Below the pieces are notes generated by a model. The model ran no database searches and had not been told where the DNA came from. It was given only the letters and a program-made list of their open reading frames with translations. A stretch of 64,000 nucleotides of DNA, taken from the NCBI RefSeq assembly GCF_014237835.1, contig NZ_JACJVI010000002.1:186001-250000 (forward strand), in the 5' to 3' direction. This document shows, piece after piece, positions 57,915-64,000 of the stretch (its first letter is position 1; the number at the start of each line of letters is the position of its first letter). Position numbers and translations under genes: made by a program. This DNA is from Rhizobium sp. AQ_MP. GTDB lineage: Bacteria; Pseudomonadota; Alphaproteobacteria; Rhizobiales; Rhizobiaceae.

Positions 57915-59843
57915 TTGGCTTCGCTCGATCTGATCACGATCGGTCGCTCATCCGTGGATCTTTACGGGGTCCAGGTTGGCGGTCGGCTGGAGGACATGGC
58001 CTCCTTCAACAAGTATATCGGGGGATCACCGACCAATATCGCGGCCGGCACTGCGCGGCTCGGCTTGAAGTCGGCGCTGATTACCCGCGTCGGCGATGAG
58101 CATATGGGGCGCTTCATCCGCGAGCAACTGGTGCGCGAGGGTGTGGATGTGCGCGGCGTCAAGACGGACAAGGAGCGGCTGACCGCGCTCGTGCTGCTCG
58201 GCATCCGGGACGAACACCAGTTTCCGCTGATCTTCTACCGCGAGAACTGCGCCGACATGGCGCTGTCGGAAGAGGATATCGATCCGGACTTCGTTGCCGA
58301 GGCGCGATGTGTCTGCGCGACCGGCACGCATCTGTCGCATCCGCGCACGGAGGCTGCGGTTCTCAAGGCGCTGAAAATTGCTCGCGAAAAGGGCGGCCTG
58401 ACGGCGCTCGATATCGACTACCGCCCGAACCTCTGGGGGCTGGCCGGGCACGGCGACGGCGAAAGCCGCTTCATCGAATCCGCTCAGGTGACGGCGAAGC
58501 TGCAGTCGACGCTGCATCTCTTCAACCTGATCGTCGGCACGGAAGAGGAATTCCACATCGCTGGCGGCTCGACCGACACGATCGAGGCGCTGAAGGCGGT
58601 TCGCAAGGTCTCCTCGGCGACGCTGGTGTGCAAGCGCGGCCCGATGGGTGCCGTGGTCTTCGACGGTGCGATCCCCGAAAGTCTCGACGCCGGCCAGACT
58701 GGCCAGGGTTTCCCGATCGAGGTATTCAACGTGCTGGGCGCCGGCGACGGCTTCATGTCGGGATTGCTCAAGGGCTGGCTCACTGGCCAGGATTGGCCCA
58801 CCAGCCTGAAGTTCGCCAATGCCTGCGGCGCCTTTGCCGTCTCCCGCCATGGCTGCACGCCGGCCTATCCGAGCTGGGAAGAACTGCAGTATTTCTTCAG
58901 AACGGGCATCAGGAACAAGGCGCTGCGCAAGGACGAGGCCCTGGAGCAGGTCCACTGGTCGACCAACCGCAAGAATGACTGGTCGACGATGCGGGTCTTT
59001 GCCTTCGATCATCGCATGCAGCTCGAAGCCATGGCCAAGGATGCCGGCGTTGCCGACGAGAAGATCGGCGCCTTCAAGAACCTCTGCCTCGATGCGGCGC
59101 TGAAGGTCTCCGGCGGCAATGCCGGTTACGGCCTGCTCTGTGACAGCCGTCTCGGCCGCGAGGCGCTCTATCGCGCGGCTGGCACGGGTCTGTGGATCGG
59201 TCGTCCGGTCGAATGGCCGGGCTCGCGTCCGCTGACGCTGGAGCCGGAAATCGGCCCCGATTTTGGCGGCTTGGTCGAATGGCCGCTCGAACATGTGGTC
59301 AAGGTTCTCTGCTTCTATCACCCCGATGATAGCGCGGAGATGAAGGCCGAGCAGGAAAAGACCGTGCAGCGGCTCTTCCATGCGGCCCGCCGCAATCGGC
59401 TGGAATTCCTGCTGGAGGTCATCCCCTCCAAGGTCGGCGCCTGCGACGACGAGACGGTGGCCAAGATCATTGAGCGTTTCTATGAAATCGGCGTCTATCC
59501 CGACTGGTGGAAGCTGGAGCCGATGAAGACCACGGCGTCCTGGGCGAATGCCTGCAACGCCATCGAACGCAACGACCCGAACACGCGCGGCATCGTGGTG
59601 CTCGGTCTCGATGCGCCACAGGCGGAGCTTGAGGAGAGCTTCCAGCTTGCTGCGGGCTTCGATCTGGTCAAAGGTTTCGCCGTCGGTCGCACTATCTTCG
59701 GGGACGCCGCCCGCAAGTGGCTCGCCGGCAGCATCAATGACGCCCGGGCCGTGGAGGACATGGCGGCCCGTTACCAGAGCCTCTGTGCGATCTGGGATGA
59801 GGCACGGGAGAAGGCGGTTTCCGCCAAGGGAGGAAAAGCATGA
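57915..59843 (+). CDS. iolC: 5-dehydro-2-deoxygluconokinase fused to DUF2090 aldolase-like domain
   Basis: A 642-residue two-domain protein. Residues about 6-325 are a PfkB-type kinase with the catalytic Asp278 in VLGAGDGFMSG, which phosphorylates 5-dehydro-2-deoxygluconate. Residues about 340-640 are a DUF2090 domain with a class I aldolase-like barrel, which may cleave the product (IolJ-like role). The fusion is common in alphaproteobacteria. The start is TTG at 57915 after GGGAGGA. Its stop overlaps iolD by four bases. Confidence 0.92.
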   Translation: MASLDLITIGRSSVDLYGVQVGGRLEDMASFNKYIGGSPTNIAAGTARLGLKSALITRVGDEHMGRFIREQLVREGVDVRGVKTDKERLTALVLLGIRDEHQFPLIFYRENCADMALSEEDIDPDFVAEARCVCATGTHLSHPRTEAAVLKALKIAREKGGLTALDIDYRPNLWGLAGHGDGESRFIESAQVTAKLQSTLHLFNLIVGTEEEFHIAGGSTDTIEALKAVRKVSSATLVCKRGPMGAVVFDGAIPESLDAGQTGQGFPIEVFNVLGAGDGFMSGLLKGWLTGQDWPTSLKFANACGAFAVSRHGCTPAYPSWEELQYFFRTGIRNKALRKDEALEQVHWSTNRKNDWSTMRVFAFDHRMQLEAMAKDAGVADEKIGAFKNLCLDAALKVSGGNAGYGLLCDSRLGREALYRAAGTGLWIGRPVEWPGSRPLTLEPEIGPDFGGLVEWPLEHVVKVLCFYHPDDSAEMKAEQEKTVQRLFHAARRNRLEFLLEVIPSKVGACDDETVAKIIERFYEIGVYPDWWKLEPMKTTASWANACNAIERNDPNTRGIVVLGLDAPQAELEESFQLAAGFDLVKGFAVGRTIFGDAARKWLAGSINDARAVEDMAARYQSLCAIWDEAREKAVSAKGGKA

Positions 59844-61660
59844 AGACGATCCGGCTGACCGCCGCCCAGGCGAAGGTGCGCTACCTCGCCAACCAGCTGA
59901 ACGAAGACGGCGTTCCCTATATCGCCGGCATGTGGGCGATCTTCGGTCATGGCAATGTCGCCGGTCTCGGCGAAGCGCTTTACGGCATCCGCGACGAGCT
60001 GCCGACCTATCGCGGCCAGAACGAGCAGTCGATGGCGCATGCGGCGATTGCGTATGCCAAGCAGCTCGGCCGTCGCCGCGCGATGGCCGTGACCTCGTCC
60101 ATCGGCCCCGGCGCGCTGAACATGGTGACGGCGGCGGCCCTCGCGCATGTCAACCGCCTGCCGGTGCTCTTCATTCCCGGCGATGTCTTTGCCAATCGCG
60201 GCCCCGATCCGGTTCTGCAGCAGATCGAGGACTTCGGCGACGGCACGATGTCGGCGAATGATTGCTTCCGTCCCGTCAGTCGCTATTTCGACCGCATCAT
60301 GCGGCCGGAACAACTCCTGACCGCTCTGCCGCGCGCCATGCGTACGCTGACCGATCCCGCCGATTGCGGCCCGGTGACGCTTGCCTTCTGCCAGGACGTG
60401 CAGGCCGAGGCTTATGACTATCCGGAGAGCTTCTTTGCCAAAAAGACATGGCGCTTCCGCCGTCCGGAGCCTGATGTCGTCGAGTTCGAAGCGGCTGTTG
60501 CGGCGCTCAAGGCGGCGAAGAACCCTGTGATCGTCGCCGGTGGCGGCGTGCATTTTGCAGGCGCCACCGACACGCTGAAGGCCTTTGTCGAGAAGCACCA
60601 GATCCCCGTCGTCGAGACGCAGGCCGGCAAGTCGGCACTGGCTTGGGACCATGGTCTGAACTTCGGCCCTGTCGGCGTGACCGGTGCCGAAAGCGCCAAT
60701 GTGGTTTCGGAAAAGGCCGATCTCGTCATCGGCGTCGGCACGCGTTTTCAGGATTTCACCACCGGCTCCTGGGCGCTGTTCAAGAACCCGAACCGGAAAA
60801 TCCTGGCGCTGAACGTCCAGCCTTACGACAGTGCCAAGCATGATGCGATCCCGCTCGTCGCTGACGCCAAGATTGGCCTCGAAAAGCTCTCGGTCGCGCT
60901 CGGCGACCATAAGTTTGCCGCACCCGATGCCGGTCTCAAGGCCTCCTGGTTTGCCAAGGCGGATGCGGTGACTGCTGCGCCCAAGGACAGCAATGCGCTG
61001 CCGACCGACATGCAGGTGATCGGTGCCGTGCAGCGCGCCTCGCGAGACAACACGGTCGTGATGTGCGCCGCAGGCACCATGCCGGGGGAATTGCATCAGC
61101 TGTGGAAGTCGAAGCTGCCGCTCTCCTATCACATGGAATACGGCTTCTCCTGCATGGGCTACGAGATCGCCGGCGGTCTCGGCATCAAGATGGCTGAACC
61201 AGAGCGCGACGTCATCGTCATGGTCGGCGACGGCTCCTACATGATGATGAATTCGGAACTGGCAACCGCTGTTGGCATGGGCGTGAAGATCACCGTGGTG
61301 ATCACCGATAACCGGGGTTATGGCTGCATCAACCGGCTGCAGATGGGCACCGGCGGCGCGCAGTTCAACAACCTCTACGCCCATTCGAATGTCAGCCCGA
61401 TCGCCATCGATTTTGCCGCTCATGCGGCATCGATGGGGGCGCGATCCCACAAGGTGTCGTCGATCTCTGAGCTGGAAACGGCGCTTGATGCCGCCCGCGC
61501 GGCGACCGAGACGACGGTCATCGTCATCGATACCGATCCTTATCCGACCACCGGTGCCGGCGGCTACTGGTGGGATGTCGCGGTGCCGGAAGTCTCCGCC
61601 CGCGCCGAAGTTAATCAAGCCCGCGCAGCCTATGAAGCGGCTCTGAAGGAAAGAACCTGA
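59840..61660 (+). CDS. iolD: 3D-(3,5/4)-trihydroxycyclohexane-1,2-dione hydrolase
   Basis: A 606-residue ThDP-dependent enzyme that opens the ring of the diketo inositol intermediate to 5-deoxyglucuronate. It has the N-terminal Pyr domain (LADEL-type start, then [18 protein letters not shown] with the catalytic glutamate region) and the C-terminal PP domain with [14 protein letters not shown] and the ITDNRGYG metal segment. It is full length and coupled to iolC and iolE. Confidence 0.94.
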   Translation: MKTIRLTAAQAKVRYLANQLNEDGVPYIAGMWAIFGHGNVAGLGEALYGIRDELPTYRGQNEQSMAHAAIAYAKQLGRRRAMAVTSSIGPGALNMVTAAALAHVNRLPVLFIPGDVFANRGPDPVLQQIEDFGDGTMSANDCFRPVSRYFDRIMRPEQLLTALPRAMRTLTDPADCGPVTLAFCQDVQAEAYDYPESFFAKKTWRFRRPEPDVVEFEAAVAALKAAKNPVIVAGGGVHFAGATDTLKAFVEKHQIPVVETQAGKSALAWDHGLNFGPVGVTGAESANVVSEKADLVIGVGTRFQDFTTGSWALFKNPNRKILALNVQPYDSAKHDAIPLVADAKIGLEKLSVALGDHKFAAPDAGLKASWFAKADAVTAAPKDSNALPTDMQVIGAVQRASRDNTVVMCAAGTMPGELHQLWKSKLPLSYHMEYGFSCMGYEIAGGLGIKMAEPERDVIVMVGDGSYMMMNSELATAVGMGVKITVVITDNRGYGCINRLQMGTGGAQFNNLYAHSNVSPIAIDFAAHAASMGARSHKVSSISELETALDAARAATETTVIVIDTDPYPTTGAGGYWWDVAVPEVSARAEVNQARAAYEAALKERT

Positions 61661-61662
61661 TC

Positions 61663-62556
61663 ATGATCCTTTTCGGAACCAACCCGATCGCCTGGTCGAA
61701 CGATGACGACCGCCGTCTCGGTGCCCATATCAGCCTCGAACAGTGCCTGGACGAAACCGCCAAGATCGGTTTCGACGGTATCGAGAAGGGCCACAAGCTG
61801 CCGACCGATCCAGCCGGATTGAAGTCGGTGCTTGAGCCGCGCGGCCTGAAATTCGTGTCCGGCTGGCATTCGCTGAACCTGCTCACCAATACGATCGAGG
61901 AAGAAAAGGAGGCCATGCAGCCCTTCCTCGATGTGGTCAAGGCCATGGGCTGCAAGGTCATCATCGTCTGCGAAACCTCAAACGCCATCCATGGCGCCGA
62001 TGATGTGGCGCTGGCCGACCGTCCGGTTCTGTCCGATGCCGAATGGGCAAAATTCGGTGCCGGCGTCGAGGCACTGGCCGAATTCTCCGCTTCGCAGGGC
62101 ATCTCGCTGGTCTATCACCACCACATGGGCACGGTTGTCGAGACCGAGGCCGAGATCGACAAACTGATGGAGCACACCGGTCCGCATGCCAAGCTGCTGC
62201 TCGACACCGGCCATTGTTATTTCGGTGGCGGCAATCCGGAAGCGGTTGCGAAGAAATACATGCACCGCGTCGGCCATATCCACGCGAAAAACGTGCGTCC
62301 CGTGATCGCTGATCAGGTGCGGAGCGAGAAGCTCTCCTTCCTCGAAGGTGTTCGCCGTGGCGTGTTCACCGTTCCCGGTGATGTCGAAGGCGGCGTGAAC
62401 TTCCCGCCGGTGCTGAAGATCGCGGCGGAGCATGGTTATGAAGGCTGGATCGTCATCGAGGCCGAGCAGGACCCGGATGTGCGCAATCCCTTCGAGTATC
62501 AGAGCCTCGGTCTGAAATCGCTCAAGGGCTTTGCCAAGGATGCCGGCCTCATCTGA
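61663..62556 (+). CDS. iolE: Myo-inosose-2 dehydratase
   Basis: A 297-residue TIM-barrel enzyme of the sugar isomerase/AP endonuclease group that dehydrates scyllo-inosose. Metal-site segments such as [41 protein letters not shown] and [10 protein letters not shown] are present. It starts two bases after the iolD stop. A hairpin follows its end. Confidence 0.94.
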   Translation: MILFGTNPIAWSNDDDRRLGAHISLEQCLDETAKIGFDGIEKGHKLPTDPAGLKSVLEPRGLKFVSGWHSLNLLTNTIEEEKEAMQPFLDVVKAMGCKVIIVCETSNAIHGADDVALADRPVLSDAEWAKFGAGVEALAEFSASQGISLVYHHHMGTVVETEAEIDKLMEHTGPHAKLLLDTGHCYFGGGNPEAVAKKYMHRVGHIHAKNVRPVIADQVRSEKLSFLEGVRRGVFTVPGDVEGGVNFPPVLKIAAEHGYEGWIVIEAEQDPDVRNPFEYQSLGLKSLKGFAKDAGLI

Positions 62557-62560
62557 ATTG

Positions 62561-62597
62561 AAAACGGGGTGGGGATATAATCTTCGCCCCGTGTTTT
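62561..62597 (+). terminator. Hairpin with T-rich tail after iolE
   Basis: ACGGGG and CCCCGT pair around a 17-base loop, with AAA before and GTGTTTT after. It may terminate or attenuate transcription between iolE and the two downstream genes. The stem is short, so the effect may be partial. Confidence 0.5.
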
Positions 62598-62661
62598 GAC
62601 AGCAGGCGGATTTGGGCTCTATTGCAGGCGACCCATTCACAAGACTGCCGGGAGCAAAGCC

Positions 62662-62928
62662 TTGAAGTTCCAGATCCTCGATCCGACCCATCCCTTCTTC
62701 AAGCCGCTCTGGCGCCGCATTCTCTGCGTCGTGCTGCCGCTGGCCTGGGCGGGGGTGGAGTATTCGAACGGTGCGACCGGCTGGGCGATGATCTTCGTCG
62801 TGGCCGGGCTCTATGCGGGCTATGAGCTGCTGTTCATGTACGACCACACGATGAAAAAGGCCGAAGCCAAGGCGGAGGCCGAAAGGGCGCGGATCGCGGC
62901 AGAGGCCGAACGCTCCGACGCCGACTGA
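62662..62928 (+). CDS. Small membrane protein within the iol cluster
   Basis: An 88-residue protein, start TTG at 62662 after GGGAG (KFQILDPTHPFFKPLWRR). It has two membrane segments (ILCVVLPLAWAGVEYSN and WAMIFVVAGLYAGYELLFMY) and a charged, alanine-rich helical tail (KKAEAKAEAERARIAAEAE). I do not know its function. The placement between iolE and iolB, with 24 bases to iolB, suggests co-transcription, but a general membrane role unrelated to inositol is equally possible. Confidence 0.75.
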   Translation: MKFQILDPTHPFFKPLWRRILCVVLPLAWAGVEYSNGATGWAMIFVVAGLYAGYELLFMYDHTMKKAEAKAEAERARIAAEAERSDAD

Positions 62929-62952
62929 GCAAAAAAACACGGGAGACGAGGA

Positions 62953-63762
62953 ATGGCCGATCTGTTGCGCAAGCCTACGGGTCAATCGGGCAAGGTGCAT
63001 GACATCACGCCGGCCAGTGCGGGCTGGGGTTATGTCGGCTTTGGCCTCTATCGCCTGCAGGCAGGCGAGAGCGCCGCAGAGCCGACCGGCGAAACGGAGG
63101 TCATTCTCGTTCTCGTGGAAGGCAAAGCCACGATCTCCGGTGGCGGCAAGGACTTCGGCGAACTTGGCGACCGCATGTCGGTCTTCGAGAAGACACCGCC
63201 GCATTGCGTTTATGTGCCGGCTGGCAGCGACTGGTCTGCCGTGGCAACGACCGACTGTGTGCTTGCGGTCTGCACGGCTCCCGCCATGCCCGGCCGCGAG
63301 GCGCAGCAGATCGGGCCTGAGGGCATCTCCTTCGTCGAGCGCGGCAAGGGTGCCAATACAAGGCATATCTATCCGATCGCCATGGAAGACCGGGATATTG
63401 CCGATATCCTCTTGGTGACGGAAGTCTTCACGCCCTCAGGCAACTGGTCGTCCTATCCGCCGCATCGGCATGACGAGGACAATTATCCCGAGATGACCTA
63501 TCTCGAGGAAACCTATTACCACCGCCTCAATCCGGCCCAGGGCTTCGGCTTCCAGCGTGTCTTCACCGAAGACGGCTCGCTCGACGAGACCATGGCGGTG
63601 TCCGACGGGGATGTTGTGCTGGTGCCGAAGGGACATCATCCCTGCGGCGTGCCGCATGGCTACGAGATGTATTATCTCAACGTCATGGCTGGCCCCTTGC
63701 GCAAGTGGCGCTTCCAGAACCATCCGGATCACGACTGGATCTACCAGCGCGACAGCAAGTAA
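62953..63762 (+). CDS. iolB: 5-deoxy-glucuronate isomerase
   Basis: A 269-residue double-cupin protein that converts 5-deoxyglucuronate to 5-dehydro-2-deoxygluconate, the substrate of IolC. The C-terminal cupin has the metal-binding pattern PPHRHDEDNYPEMTYLEETYYHR and later VPKGHHPCGVPHGYEMYYLN. ATG at 62953 follows GGGAGACGAGG. It completes the set iolG, iolE, iolD, iolB and iolC for inositol conversion in this window; the semialdehyde dehydrogenase iolA is not here. Confidence 0.94.
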   Translation: MADLLRKPTGQSGKVHDITPASAGWGYVGFGLYRLQAGESAAEPTGETEVILVLVEGKATISGGGKDFGELGDRMSVFEKTPPHCVYVPAGSDWSAVATTDCVLAVCTAPAMPGREAQQIGPEGISFVERGKGANTRHIYPIAMEDRDIADILLVTEVFTPSGNWSSYPPHRHDEDNYPEMTYLEETYYHRLNPAQGFGFQRVFTEDGSLDETMAVSDGDVVLVPKGHHPCGVPHGYEMYYLNVMAGPLRKWRFQNHPDHDWIYQRDSK

Positions 63763-63877
63763 GCTTCGGTGAAGGCGGTCATCGTCTTCACGAATGCGTT
63801 TCCGGGAGCCGTTCCAAATCCGTTGGGCGAGCGGCGCCGTAGTGGGTGCACAACGCGCCAACGATGGAGACGCACCC

Positions 63878-64000
63878 ATGCCGAAGATCAGCCTCGCCCT
63901 TGTCGGGCTTGCCCTGAGTCTGCTGCCGTCCGCCGGACAGGCAGCCGAGAAATTCACATTTGAGGACTATTTCACCGGGCGCACGGAAGCCGTCGGATCG
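63878..64000 (+). CDS. Probable DUF3833 protein, 3' end outside the window
   Basis: The frame from ATG 63878 (GGAGA upstream) gives a signal peptide (SLALVGLALSLLPSAGQA) and a mature start KFTFEDYFTGRTEAVGS, with no stop before the window edge. The F-x4-YF-x-G pattern followed by A-x-G resembles the start of DUF3833 envelope proteins. Only 41 residues are visible, so the family call is tentative. Confidence 0.6.
   Translation, partial: MPKISLALVGLALSLLPSAGQAAEKFTFEDYFTGRTEAVGS

Noticed and set aside
59771..61618. 615-codon minus-strand open frame opposite iolD
   Set aside because: Shadow of iolD.
63765..63795. Inverted repeat after iolB (GTGAAG and CTTCAC)
   Set aside because: Short stem with a bulge and no U-tract; too weak to call a terminator.

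Overview
The window comes from a GC-rich alphaproteobacterial chromosome, most likely Rhizobiaceae (Rhizobium/Agrobacterium/Sinorhizobium relatives). The evidence is the gene orders pcaDCHGB with divergent pcaQ, pcaIJF with divergent pcaR, and thuEFGK-thuAB. A RpiR-type IolR, a Usg protein and a DUF982 protein point the same way. I see no insertion sequences, phage genes, CRISPR arrays, tRNA or rRNA genes. It looks like dense, intact catabolic and regulatory chromosome with many overlapping start/stop codons.

Layout. 0.3-7.8 kb is a co-directional cluster: RidA-like deaminase, RpiR regulator, SDR dehydrogenase, cytoplasmic GH20 hexosaminidase, M81 peptidase, MFS transporter and CutC. 7.8-10.6 kb holds a membrane GGDEF-EAL protein and a secreted DUF922 protein. 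10.7-18.9 kb is the complete protocatechuate branch of the beta-ketoadipate pathway with its two regulators and recognisable operators. 18.9-21.2 kb carries an ECF sigma factor with a small zinc-type anti-sigma, a DUF3429 protein and an FAD amine-oxidase-like protein. 21.3-26.3 kb has a LysR regulator divergent from dabB-dabA, a DAB-type inorganic carbon uptake pump. 26.5-30.2 kb has kduI and a chemoreceptor. 30.3-39.9 kb is a tricarboxylate-type (TctCBA) transporter flanked by two two-component systems: a DctBD-like, sigma54-type pair upstream, and a TctDE-like pair with its own periplasmic binding protein on the other strand. 40-47.3 kb has an EAL phosphodiesterase, groESL with a degenerate CIRCE, usg, treY and a DUF982 protein. 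47.4-55.7 kb is a trehalose utilisation locus: a LacI regulator (ThuR) and a PfkB kinase, divergent from thuEFGKAB. 55.8-63.8 kb is a myo-inositol locus: iolG divergent from iolR-iolC-iolD-iolE-small membrane protein-iolB. The window ends in the start of a probable DUF3833 protein.

How it works together. Most loci are self-contained import-and-catabolise or sense-and-respond modules with a divergent or leading regulator. Aromatic acids go to acetyl-CoA plus succinyl-CoA through Pca. Inositol goes through the Iol steps. Trehalose and related disaccharides enter by ThuEFGK and are oxidised by ThuAB, while TreY belongs to trehalose synthesis. Least explained are the RpiR/GH20/M81/CutC cluster, the doubly regulated Tct transporter with a tandem upstream site, and the DAB carbon pump in an apparent heterotroph.
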